Assembly: GCF_001577835.2 (NCBI RefSeq)
Contig: NC_029516.1
Span: 165,376,441-165,440,440 of the forward strand
Reading direction: 5' to 3'
DNA length: 64,000 nucleotides
Origin: Coturnix japonica
Taxonomy: Eukaryota > Chordata > Aves > Galliformes > Phasianidae
The notes under the pieces were generated by a model. That model was not told the origin of the DNA, searched no databases, and saw only the letters and a program-made list of their open reading frames with translations. The translations under genes and the position numbers were made by a program. Positions 47,271 to 58,496 of this stretch are shown in pieces. Numbering within the stretch: the first letter of the stretch is position 1; every line of letters starts with the position of its first letter.

Positions 47271-48847
47271 CTCCAGAACTCCGCCGGCAGGGTCAGATCT
47301 CGCAGCGGCCGCCCTCGGTCCCAACGAAGATCGTGGCAGGAGCAGCGCCGAGCCCGCGGCTTTCCCGTTGCCGGACACCCAAGTAACACGCTCGGTGCCG
47401 CAGCTCCTCCATCCCAACCCTGACCCAGCGCGTGAGAGCGCCCTGTAAAGCACCGCTTGTTTTTTCTGCCGCCCGTTCCACAGCGATCCAGCCGGCGGAG
47501 CCGCGCACAGCCGCGATATATCGCACAACTCGCTCTCCGCTACCTCCGGCCAACGGAGGAGGAGGGAGAGCGGCAGGCGGTTCCCCGCACCGCCCTCCGG
47601 CCCGGCACCCAGGTACGGCGGAACGAGCGCACGGCGGCGAAGGGGGGATTTCCTCGGCCCGGTCCCCCGCTCGGCCGCTGGGAGGCTCCGCCGCTCGCCC
47701 CGGCCCCGGCGGCGCCGCCGAGCCACCCGCCCCCCGCCCCCGCAGGGCCCGATCCGAGAGCCCCGCACGCACCGCGGGGCACGGCCGAGGGCTGCGGCGG
47801 CGGCGGAGGAGGAGGAGGAGGAGGAGGAGGAGGCGGCGGGAGCGCGGCCCGCAGCCGGGGATGGGATATACAAAAACACAAAGGAAAAGCGGCCGGACTG
47901 CTCGGGCTGCAAGTTTGTAAGTGCAACTCTCCGCTTGTGATCGCCGGCTGAAGAGGGGCTCCGTGTTTGTTGGTTTGGTTCTATTTTTTTTATTTTATTT
48001 TTCATATATATATAATTTTTATTTTTGGCTCCAGTGCTTTTCTTGAAACTGCACTCGAAACTGTTCGCTGTCTGGGAGTCTACGGGAAAGTACATGAGAG
48101 GAGTTCTTTGCCTGGGGTTGTAGCTCGCTGCGTTATTGCTTAGGGGAGAAATAAGCACCGAAAGCGCTTCGGCTTTACCCAGCGGCCGCGAGAAGCGATC
48201 GCACAGCGGCGGGCAGCGCTCCGGGACCCCGTGGAACCCCGCAGCGACGGACGGACGGGCGCAGCCCGAAGGGGAGCGGCAGAGACGGAGCAACAAAGAC
48301 GGGACCGAGACCAGCCCGGACCGACGGACCGCTTCACTGCTCAGAACCCGGCGGAGCGCCGAACCACACCTCGAGGGGGGGGGCCGGGACAGTGCTCGGC
48401 GGTTCCTTTCCTCGCATCAATTTCCACTTCAAGAAATAACCCCCCGCCCGCGCCCGAAATAAAATAAAATCAGTAAACCTGCCCGGTCGCACTCCTTCCC
48501 CAGGGAGCCTCCCCCCGCCCGGCGCTTCGTTTTGGAGGCAGCGGCTCCTTTGATTTTGATTTTTCTTCCTCTATCGGACAACCCCCCCCCCGCTCCCCCG
48601 CTCCCCCGGCCATCCGCCCCTCGGCTGGGGCTGCCCAGCCCCGATGGTGGCACGGCCGTAGCGGGTCCCCCTTCTCCTTCCCTCCAGCCCCGAGCTCCGC
48701 CGGGGGCCGGGCGGGGTGCTCAGGGGGCGCGGGGCTGTCCGCCCTCCCCCGGACTCGGGCCGCGACCGCTGCCCCCGCCTCTTATACCCCCCCATCCGCC
48801 TCCATGTGGCAGTGAGTGCGGAGCGGACCCATCCGCAGGGCCGAGCG
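47270..48847 (+). promoter_or_regulatory. MAML2: CpG island, promoter and 5' UTR region of MAML2
   Basis: Very GC-rich and CpG-dense DNA that continues through exon 1 to about 49.4 kb, interrupted by an AT-rich patch at about 47,980-48,030. It includes a CGG/AGG repeat (47,792-47,841). No clear TATA box is placed. Mammalian MAML2 has a long GC-rich 5' UTR, and the same is likely here. Long minus-strand frames (for example 46,941-48,296) follow from high GC and are not supported as genes. Confidence 0.65.
47792..47841 (+). repeat. (CGG)n(AGG)n trinucleotide repeat
   Basis: About 16 GC-rich triplets, CGG then AGG then CGG, upstream of the MAML2 start codon and probably within its 5' UTR or promoter. 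Confidence 0.85.
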
Positions 48848-49267
48848 ATGGGCGACACGGCTCCCCCCCAGGCCGCGGGGTTGGCGGCCGGGCTGCTGGG
48901 GGGGGGCCCGGCGGCTCCCCGCGTGCACAGCGCCATCGTGGAGCGGCTGCGGGCCCGCATCGCCGTCTGCCGCCAGCACCACCTCAGCTGCGAGGGACGA
49001 TACGAACGGGGCCGCGCCGAGAGCTCCGACCGCGAACGGGAGAGCACCTTACAGCTCCTCCACCTCGTGCAGCAAGGGCAGGGAGCCCGCAAGGCCGCCA
49101 AGCACCCCAAGGCGGCCGCAGGAGCGGCGGGAGGAGGAGGAGGAGGAGGCGGTACGGCCGCACCGACCGCCGCCGCGCCCCCGGACTATCACCAGCACCT
49201 CCTCAGCAACGGCGGCATCAACGGGGAGCAGCCGGCGGGGGAGCAGCGCGCCTCGGCCCTGCTGGCG
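48848..49267 (+). CDS. MAML2: MAML2 exon 1, mastermind-like 2 Notch co-activator (first 140 aa)
   Basis: Encodes MGDTAPPQAAGLAAG, then PRVHSAIVERLRARIAVCRQ, then HHLSCEGRYERGRAESSDRE, then RESTLQLLHLVQQGQGARK. Residues about 24-77 are the basic helix that binds the Notch intracellular domain-CSL (RBPJ) complex in the nucleus; MAML proteins then recruit p300. Next come Gly/Ala/Pro-rich linkers with a Gly run (about 95-102) and HLLSNGGINGEQPAGEQRAS. The ATG has a good context (GCG before, G after) and matches the family start, although the frame is open upstream to 48,716. The exon ends LLA at a GTGAGT donor (49,268), phase 0. Human exon 1 encodes about 171 aa; the shortfall is in low-complexity linkers. 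The remaining exons lie outside the window. Confidence 0.94.
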
Positions 49268-49649
49268 GTGAGTCACAGCGCCCCATACCGGCGGGAGGCG
49301 GCTCTCGGCGGACCCACGGTCCCGGAGCACCCGCTGGTCCCAGTGCGAGGCGTGAAGGTGGGGCCGGGACTGGCGTGACCTGAGGCGTGAGGGGTCCCGG
49401 CCTGGATAAAGGCGTTCTGTGTTCATGGAGTTGGGGTTGTGTGGTGGCAGATGCACCCCCGGCAGCTCCACGCCCACAGACAGCGTTGTGAAAACAGTCT
49501 GAGCTCCGTGCCCAGCTGTATCCCAGGGCAGTGTGAGGCAGCCAGGGCAGCTCTGTGTCCCTCGGGCACCGCTTGGCTGCTGCGACCACGTTGGTTCCGT
49601 CAACATTTTTGCCTCAGATTAGACAGGCAATGTGTCCTTTAGCCTCGTT

Positions 49650-50205
49650 ACCTCTGAGGTGAGGCCCCATCTCTCATACTGTGTCCAGGTGTGGTGACCT
49701 CAGTACAAAAAAGACATGGAGATTTTGGAAAGGGTCCAGAGGAGGGCCACGAAGATGATCAGGGGGCTGGAGCACCTCCCCTGTGAGGACAGGCTGAGGG
49801 AGTTGGGCTTGTTCAGCCTAGAGAAGAGAAGGTTGCGGGGTGACCTCATTGCAGCCTTTCAATACCTGAAGGGAACTTACTCCCATGAGGGGAGTAAACT
49901 CTTGGAAAGGGCTGACAATAGCAGGACTAGGGGAAATGGTTTTAAGTTAAAAGAGGGAAGATTTAGGTTGGATGTTAGGGGGAAGTTCTTCACTAGGAGA
50001 GTGGTTAGGCCCTGGAACAGGCTGCCCAGGGAGGTTGTGGATGCCCCGTCCTTGGAGGTGTTCAAGACCAGGTTGGACGGGGCCCTGGGCAACCTGATCT
50101 AGTAAAGGTGTATGTTTGGTGGCCCTGCCAGGCAGGGGGGTTGGAACTACATGATCCTTGAGGTCCCTTCCAAGCCGGGTCATTCTGTGATTCTGTGATT
50201 CTGTG
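49650..50205 (+). mobile_element. CR1 LINE, ~555-bp 3' fragment with long open frame
   Basis: From 'gaggtgaggccccatctctcat' to 'cattctgtgattctgtgattctg'. An open 128-codon frame (49,716-50,102) reads [20 protein letters not shown], then [20 protein letters not shown], then [20 protein letters not shown], the C terminus of the CR1 ORF2 reverse transcriptase protein. It is the least decayed CR1 in the window. Confidence 0.94.
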
Positions 50206-52655
50206 TGTGAGGTGGGCAGGCGCCCTGGAAGCAGAGCTCATGGCAGTGCCCAGTGACCATTGAGTTACAAGGGTTCTCCAGGCCACAGACAACACACTGA
50301 CCTTTTTCAACTGAAAGCTGTTCTGGATGTGTCACAGAAGCTGAGCCTCATCTCCTGTTGCTGTAGGATGAGCTGTACTGCGTCCCAGCTCATTCTGGGC
50401 ACACACGAAGCACTCAGAGCCCTGCTGTGTGAGCGGCCTGAAATAGGCTGCTCCCTCCCTTCCCCATATGAACCTGTCCTTCTGAGCGCCTGATCTATCC
50501 TAACCTGGGATCTCTGTGGTTACTTTCACCCCTTTTGCTGTACTGAGTGGGGCGGTGATGTCAGTGCCAACGTGATAACGTTGTGTACATGATAACGTGT
50601 CCAAAGGGAGCCGGGGTGCTTCCATCTGACTTCAGTGTACAGATTGCATCTCCCGTGTTACAATCAAGAAGGCCTTTATTTTATTTTTCCAGTGCTTATT
50701 AACAAAATGCTTTGCACTTGTCATACAGGGGAAAAAAAAAAACCACCAAAACCCAACAATAAGGCTTTTGCATAACAATGTGAGTCCCAGAAAACTCCTC
50801 TTTCTGAAGTCAGGCAACAAGCCTGTGTGTTGTTCTTTTAGATGTGTTTCTTTTTTTTTACTGTCTGTTACAATTATTATGAAAGAGCTGGAGGCAGCTG
50901 CTTGAAACTGCTAAGTGAAACAGCCCCAAAGAAAATGCCCAAAGGTTTTCATCTTTTCAGCAGGGGCTGCCCCTGTTTCCTAGAGGGCTTGTTACCCTGC
51001 TCTTTGCCAGATGATGCCATCGCGGCCCGTGTGCATGTATTCTGCATTCTGCATGTATCTGATAAAGGAAGGTGCTGAAGCACCCCTCGTTTTGCGTGCC
51101 TGCATTCAGTAATGCTGCTGACAAGGTGTGTGACTTCACCCAGCGTGACGATGGGGCGCTAAGCCACATTTTGGCACTGCAGAACGGATGGCTCATGGAG
51201 CTGCTCCGTGATGCTGATGTCACTGCGCATCCCACTCTGCTCCACGCAGCCGTTCCTCACGGCTGCTTTGTAGGGCTGCCTCGCTGAGGAGCGGAGAAAG
51301 GCTTTGGCTCTAAATCACATCTCTGTGTACTCTGAGCACTCGTTAGAACATTTGTGCAAACGTTAAAGTTGACTGCATAGGATGAATTCAGATGGTTGAG
51401 GGGCATCCAGCAGGTAGCCCAGCATTGTGTTCCTCATCTCAAAAAGTCAGAGGGCAGCGATGGGCCGGAAATGATGGGCTATTGCTTTTGTTCTGCCTGT
51501 AGCCGGAGGAGGAATGTACTCTACCAGGTATCCCGAGGGCACTCGCAACAGGAAGGATGAGGCAGAGCGAGCCCATAAATAGATGGGGAAGAGACATCTA
51601 TGAGGCTGCAGGATCCATGCTCTGCGGGATGTTTCTGAAGGGGAAATCCGGTGGAAGCCTTATTTGCACCGATGGTTATTCCTATCATTTCAGGCCTTTT
51701 GCTGAGAGCAGATGGCAGATCGGAGGCGCGTGGGGTCCTGGAACGTGGCACGGTTCTGAGCCTCAGCTGTGGGAGGTGCAGCTCTGGCACGAGGAGGCAC
51801 AAGGCGGGAGCATGTGTGAGTCTCACGCTGAGGATGTGAGGTTTGACACATCTCTGACTCCACGGGGGGACTGTGGAGCTCCACCTGCCTTGTTGCAGCT
51901 CTATCAGGTTAAAAAAACTCAGTGTAGATAAGCGTGAAGGCGGTCATAGCTCTCTGGGGAGCTCTGGCTATCAGGGCGCTCTTTGTTCTGCAGAACCTAA
52001 GACTGTCCCCACGCTTCCTCCACTGAAAATAGCCAGGCTGTTCCCCTCGCTTTGCAGATCCCTCTGCTCTTGTTACAAGCTCGCCTGCCACGTTTGGTGG
52101 CACGGGATGGGTCGTTTACATAGTTGGGCTCCAGAGTAAATATTTGACACTTGATAAGGTTTGAAACAGAGTTCACTCGAACATATCAAAGAGCTTGAAG
52201 TGATAATCTGATGTTGTCGATGCTATTATTTGATAATTGTCTGTCCCCAGCGGACAGTTTAAAACCAGCAGAAGAGAGATTTTGGAGTGGGGTAGGGTTT
52301 GGGCTCAGTCTGGCAGCATTACTTGGCTTTTTGAGAAAGCATCTTTGGCAGCAGCATTTTCTAATTGAAGAGCTGGGACCAGATTTCTGAGCTGGGCTGA
52401 TGGGTGTGGGTGCATGTGGAGAAGAAATTTATTCTCCTGGACATGGCAAGGAAAGCTTTTGTGCTTTCCGCCTCCCCGCATTTCCCAAGAGCTGACATTT
52501 GTTTATTTATGTGGTAGTGTTACTTTTCATGGTGCGGAGTGAAACAGATAAAATATTCTGTCGTTCCTTTATACATACATCTGCATGTATATATGTATGC
52601 CCTCCAGCACTTAGCTGTTTATATTATTTACGTCCTATATAAACTGTTAGCTCTG

Positions 52656-52732
52656 GAGGGCATTCCTCAGTGGCTTAAGCGTTGAACGGGTAATACCAAA
52701 GTTCTTGCACCGCAGTTGCAAGTCCCCGGTGA
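52656..52732 (+). repeat. tRNA-like remnant, possible ancient SINE head
   Basis: An A-box-like TCAGTGGCTTAAGC (52,667-52,680) and a B-box-like AGTTGCAAGTCCC (52,714-52,726) are spaced as in a tRNA. The ends do not form a clear acceptor stem and the B box is off consensus, so a functional tRNA is unlikely. An old tRNA-derived SINE is the better guess. Confidence 0.4.
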
Positions 52733-53155
52733 CCATTCTGTTCCTTCATTTTTCTGACACTGTTTCTTTTGCCCTGTGCAGGCCAGGAGCTCTGCTTCTC
52801 AGGCACTGGGGTGTTATTCGGGTCAGGTTGTTGCATTGCAGCCATTGCTCTGGTGGCTGACGTCTTCCTCTGAGCGTGTTAAGCGGTGTTTATCATCACT
52901 CCCAGTCCCAGGTGACTCGTTCTATTTCTGCTCCTCTCGTAGTTTATCATGATAAGGACTGTTACTGTATTCTGTGAATGCGGCCTGCTCCCCAGATGAG
53001 AAAGAAAAGGGAAAGAGGGAAGTGGGTTAATTCCTCCTGCCCCCTTACGTTCTCAATAACAGCAGTACAAATCTGGAAGAGTTGTGGATTTCTCTTGGTT
53101 CCCCAAGGACATCAGTGGAAGTCAGGGATATCCATCTGGTGCCGAGAGCCAGGTT

Positions 53156-53275
53156 TCATAGAATCATAGAATAGAATATCACAAGTTGGAAGGGACCCAT
53201 AAGGATCATCGAGTCCAACTCCTGGTAATTCCTGACATAGTCCTTAGACTCCAGCAGGCTGTTGCTGTGAGGGCA
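53156..53275 (-). mobile_element. CR1 LINE, short 3' fragment
   Basis: 'catagaatcatagaatagaatatcac' and 'gttggaagggacccataaggatcatcgagtccaactcctgg', a reversed CR1 tail of a subfamily different from its neighbours. Confidence 0.88.
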
Positions 53276-56200
53276 TTCAGTGTCCTCTAATGTTAATATC
53301 TCACCTAGGGACCTTGGCCATCAGACACATACATAGATCTATATAGGTCTACAGGTCTGTAGCTCCCATCCTACACAACACATACCTTCTCTGTGGCTTA
53401 CAAAGGTTTGGCTTGTAGAACTTTGACTGAGGTTGTTGTTTTATGTGGAGATCCTGTGCTCATTTAAGAGTGTAGAAGCCCTGACATTGTTTCCTAATCT
53501 TTTTTAATATATTTTTAAGGCTTGAACTACTGCGTGTTGGCATCAAAGATCCTCAAATACTTTAAATGGAAGGGTTTACTTGCTGGTATTTGTGGCCTAA
53601 ATTTATGCTTCCTGAGCTTCTCTTGAACTGTCTTCTTGCCAGTGGGCTGCCAGGGCACCCTGCACAGCAGTTGCATTTTCTGATTCTGGATGTATGTAAT
53701 TTTTGGAAGCTGTTTGTTTGAAAGTGAACAGAGTAAGGCAACCAGCCATGGGGTGAAGTGATGTTACGGCGCGGTGAGCGAGAGTGGATTAAAGCACAGA
53801 CCATTCTGCAAAGCTGGGGTGGGATCTTTGGAGAAACAAAGTTTGGTGCCAGGGTGACAGAATGTTCTGTTTGTGAGGTGGAGGACCGCTGTCTGCTCCT
53901 TGTGCTTCTGCGGGAGCAAAGCTGGGTTTGGAGAAAGGCAATTTCTGCGGCTGAGTCAGATAAAATGAGTCACATTGCCTTTGTGGGTAGAAAACTTTGA
54001 ATTGCTGTCGTGGGCCTTTTTGTCTGCTGGGAGCCATTTGGTTAGGATGGACCTGGGCACTGAAGATCCAAGTTCCCCTTGGCTATGAGAATGTTCTCTG
54101 AACCAAAATGAAGGCAGCTCCCCGGAGGCGGCGTAAAGGTTATTGTTTAATGAAAAGTTCAGCAAGTGAACTTGTTAAGTGTCTGCTAGTTTAGGAGCTT
54201 TTTCAGCCCTAATTCTTCAGTCAAATGGTTTACTCTGAAGCTTTTTAACCTCTGAATGCATTTAATGAAAGTTTCCTCCGTTCTGCAGTTTCCGTAGTGA
54301 GTCCCTTGTGCGTAGCACTGCAATGGCTGAGTAAAACAGCTTCTGTTTCTTCTGTACTGAGAAATGTGACTCCAGCAAAAACGTTAGCTGCACTGTGGGA
54401 AAATCTGAACCTTAGAAAGGTATGTCTGAGTCAGAGAAGCTGCTTTGCTGAAACTTATCTCGCCGTTATTGCTCCTCCTGTGGCAATGAACACTGTCTGC
54501 AGAAGGTGTATGTGGTCTTCAGTTAGCCTGCAGTGACCAAAAAAACCCCAGCAAGTAGGTTAGTCAGTTAGCAGACTAGGAAAGACCGTAACATGTCTCT
54601 CTTCCTCTTCTTAACTGCTGACAACGGTCCTTTCTACCAAGGTATCTGCAGAGGCCAGCTTATTCAACTTAACGGTAATGAGAGACAGTTATTTTCTGTT
54701 TGGTTTTGTTTTGTTCTAAATGAAAGCACAAAGTACTTACTCCCCAGATTTCTTGTGAAAAGCCTCTTCTAGCCACTTGAGAGCCATGTGAATTGGTCAT
54801 ACCTTGTAAAGTTCCTCCAGAGTATTCTTAGATGCAGGTAATCAGTCCGTAATTGCATTAAAGTGCCAACTCTGACACCTATCACAAAATACCTGCAACT
54901 CTCAAGGAAGAGTTCTTAGGTGCATGCACTGTAATCTCAGTTTCTACTCTAAGATCTTTTCGACAGATTACTCCAGTTATTTCACTTCTATAAACCTCAG
55001 TTTCCTCTACGAAAAATACTATTTATCACCTTACTAAAGTGCACTGAAATCTGATGGTGAGTTTTATGGCTTGGAAGCCACATTCATTATTGATGGGCCT
55101 GAGACAGGGTATCTGAATGTCTGCCTTGGCAAAACTGCAGGCCACGTCTATGAGTTGATGGCTTCTTCTTATTTGACTTCTGTGTTTTGAGCCGTCAAGG
55201 TGCGTTTAGATCACCATTGCAGCATTCGTCCCACAAGTGTAATGATGAAAAAATAAATTCAAATGAGTCTTTTACATAATGACATGACTCCCAGAGCTGG
55301 GTTTTTATACGAGGCAACATGTTGCCTGAGATTCACACTGAAAGCTCAAGACGTGGCAGTGCCTCTTACTTTGCTGCCCCTTCTCTTTAGGAAAGAGAAG
55401 TTTTCTTGTTTTGTTTTGATTTTTGGCATTTGTTTGTTTTTTCCCATAATCATAAATACATGCTTCATATTTGTATTTCTTTTTGCTTTACTTGCTCTTA
55501 ATTATGCATCGGTTTGTACTCCAATTAATCTCCCAATTAATTTAGCTGTGTCCAAACACTGCATGTACTTGATTCTGTGGCAGACTGGGAGCAGAGTGGG
55601 CCTGGAGCTGACAGCCTACACTGCAGTTATCTGCTCTCTGGTGACGCTGCAGCTGCACCCCAGCAGCAGCAGGTGGGAGCCGCTTGGTCCTGAGTGTATT
55701 GCCTCCATCTGGTAAGAGGATGATACTATAGTGATGGAGGAAGGCTTGTGTCTGTGGCTCAGGTGGAAGGAAGGCTCGGAGATATTTCTTAATTGAATAA
55801 CATGAGCGCTTATTGAAGAATTACATATGTATGTATTTAATTTGCAAATACATTCTGCCCTTGGCTTCACATACAAGTGTTGCCATTTTCCTGAAGGAGT
55901 TCCTTTCATTTAGAAATGGCTCCTGCAGCTATTTATGACTGTGTCACTGGGTTGTCGTGATGCACTTTTAAAGGCAGCTGAATCAAAGTGCAGAGAAATT
56001 GGTAGCAATTAGAAATTGGCATGAAAGTACTTGTGACAGGGTGAGAAAGCAGATCTTGCAAAGCTGTTCACCTACTGCCTGAGCCTGAAGGTGCCTGAAA
56101 GAGCTGGTGAGTTCCTGGACCAGCAGGTGAAACCAAGAAGTTTCATTCTGGCTGTTCTACTTTGATACAAAGCATAGAATTGTGCAGCAGTCATTGCTGT

Positions 56201-56337
56201 GGCACCCTGGCTTCGCTGCAGCGCTCTACAGGCACCTCCCCATAGTAGGTGTTACGCAAACATGCAGCGAGAACCGTGCCCTTCCCTGCATACCTCAGGG
56301 CCTCGAGAGACAAGATAGACAAAGAGTGGACGCAGGA

Positions 56338-56448
56338 ACAGAAGCACAGAAAGGTCAGGTGTCTTGCCCAAGGTCAAACGGCAGGTCAGTGGCAGAGCTG
56401 GGAACAGAGCCCAGATTTCCTGACTCCTAGTCCAGCACTCTATTAATC
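56338..56448 (-). mobile_element. MIR-type SINE remnant
   Basis: The plus strand closely follows the reverse complement of the MIR/CORE-SINE consensus: 'gcacagaaaggtcaggtgtcttgcccaaggtca', 'ggtcagtggcagagctggga', then 'cagattt..tgactcc..gtccagcactct'. MIR is an amniote-old SINE, active long before birds arose, and is sparse in avian genomes. Confidence 0.8.
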
Positions 56449-56990
56449 ATCCCTTTGCTTTGTGTTACTGTCCATAGGAAATGTGAGGAAGACTTTCCGA
56501 CAGCTTCAGAGTAACTTAGTTTTGGAAACTGTTGATCATCAACACACTATTGAGATAAAGAGTTCATGTACTGGACGTGCACACCAGGGGATTCAGAGCA
56601 GCACGCAGTAGGTATTGACCTAGGATGCTGAAATGCCCTTTTTCATAATCCCAAACATTTATCCTTGGTCTTTTTAAGTCTTTTTCCCCTTACTTTGTGT
56701 AAGGTTTGTTTTTACACTGTTACTCATCACATTTAACTCCTACGTTGGTGCTTACCCTGTAAATTATTTCTTTCTTGAAAACGAGTTACGGCAGTTATTT
56801 AGTTAGCAGGACTTTCCTTCTCCATGGAATTTACCAATGAACTTATGAAGCAGTTGGAAAACCAGAGAGTCAACAGTCCAGAGTCACTTCTAATTCTTAC
56901 TTGTTTTCATTTCTCACCCTACGATGTATTCAGTTTTCAAAGACTCTTAATGAAATTGTCTTGATCACAAAGTTAATTATACCTGTAAGA

Positions 56991-57011
56991 TATATATATA
57001 TATATATATAT
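56991..57011. repeat. (TA)n microsatellite
   Basis: About ten TA units in MAML2 intron 1. Confidence 0.9.
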
Positions 57012-57895
57012 TCCTCCTAAAAATTTTGACTCAAGGCAAAAATCTGGCTACCGTGGTAATGACTTATTGAAAGCCTCTTGTAAACAATAGTATAATCACT
57101 TTCTTATAGTCATGGCAACAGTGTTTAAGCAATGAGCTTACTGAACACAATGTGCACTGTCTCCACTGAATAGCGATTGCAGTGCTGAAGTGTATGCTGC
57201 TCATTTTCAGAGGTCTCGGGGATATAAATTATTCAGCAAAACAACACTGCTTCAGCAAACGTCTTTGAATTTGTTGCATTTTGTACTAGGGAAGGAAGGT
57301 GCTTAGCTGTGCTGGTGGTGCTGTGGTTGATTCTTTTCCTGCTGGATTCAGGGGTGTCTGTCTCGAGCCCTTCCAGAACTGTGCTACCTGTTGGCTGGAC
57401 AGTGCTTCCTCCATCCTGCAAAATCCCTAATGCCATGGGCAGAGGGGCTCAGGAGGATGCAATGCTGTATGTGTGTTTGGTGTGAGTAGAGGTGACAAAG
57501 TGCCGAATGACAGATTTGTTCTGCTAATCAAAGGGTTCATTCTATCAGGGCAAATGCCTTCTTTGGCCCAGAGGGTCACCTGGGTTCCTTTTGGGTAGTC
57601 TGGAGAGTGGATGGCACCTTGGAAGCTTCAGAGCTGAGCTCCCAGACAAGGAGTTGCCTTTGACTTTTCTGTTTATTTGGTTCTTTACAGTTCTCTCATT
57701 CAAATAACTAGACCTGGAGGAAAGACCTTGCTGGCAACAGTTGTTGTTTTGGGATGAGTCATTCCACCAGATTTCAGAAATGCCACCCTAGTGACAGTTG
57801 GCAAAAATGCTGCCTGGGCTGTTCAGTTTATGTTTTTCACTTTGGAAAATCAGACCGTACCTTCAGGATTCTGTTGCTTTAGAAACCATCTCCAC

Positions 57896-58165
57896 ACGCT
57901 CTCATTTTTCTTTTCCTTTTCCTTTCTCTTTCACTTCTCCTTTTTTTTCTCCTCTCCTTCCCTCTCCCTTCTCACTTCTCCTTTCCTCTCCTTCTTCTCC
58001 TCTTTACCTTTCTTTATTCCTCCCCTCTTCTCCCCTTCCCTGTCCCTTTCCTTCCCCATCCCTTCTCCATCCCATCCCTTAACTGCCCCTGTACAATCCC
58101 TTCCCAGTCCCTACTCTTCTACTCCCTTCCCCACCCCTATCTCCCTTTTCTTCCTGCTTCCTTGT
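57896..58165 (-). repeat. Polypyrimidine tract (C/T-rich, ~270 bp)
   Basis: The plus strand is almost only C and T, with TTTTCC/CCCTTCC-like units and few purines. It is a degenerate mirror of the purine block at 17.8-18.9 kb, but with no clean unit. Confidence 0.85.
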
Positions 58166-58287
58166 TGCTGTGGTATTTCAACATCTGGGTTTTCTAAAGC
58201 TATTTTCATCTTATTGGCCTCTCCTGAAGCCATCTGTGGGAAATAATGTGAACATGACAGTGTGGAACATCAGCCTAGCATAGGATC

Positions 58288-58496
58288 AAGCTTGCTGGTG
58301 AGGGTGGTGAGGCACTGGAACAGGCTGCCCAGTGATGTGGTTGATGCTTCGCCCCTGGAGACTTTCAAGGCAAGGCTGGATCAGGCCCTGGGCAACCTGA
58401 CCTAGCTGTGATGTCCCTGTTCATTTCAGGGAGTCGGACTAGATGGCCCTCAGAGGTTCCTTCCAACTCTGAGGATTCTGTGATTCTATGATTCCT
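58288..58496 (+). mobile_element. CR1 LINE, 3' fragment
   Basis: 'ggtggtgaggcactggaacaggctgcccag', 'aggccctgggcaacctgacc', ending 'gattctgtgattctatgattc'. Confidence 0.9.

Noticed and set aside
46941-48296. 451-codon minus-strand open frame over the MAML2 promoter
   Set aside because: The high GC and CpG content makes stop codons rare. The product has Ser/Ala/Gly/Arg runs and no recognisable domain, and overlapping long frames are open on the other strand too.
48532-49383. 283-codon plus-strand frame overlapping MAML2 exon 1
   Set aside because: It is a shifted frame of the same GC-rich DNA. The MAML2 frame has clear family similarity and a matching splice donor.
55263-55715. 150-codon hydrophobic frame in MAML2 intron 1
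   Set aside because: It comes from T-rich DNA that gives Phe/Leu runs. There is no conserved motif, and it lies inside an intron.
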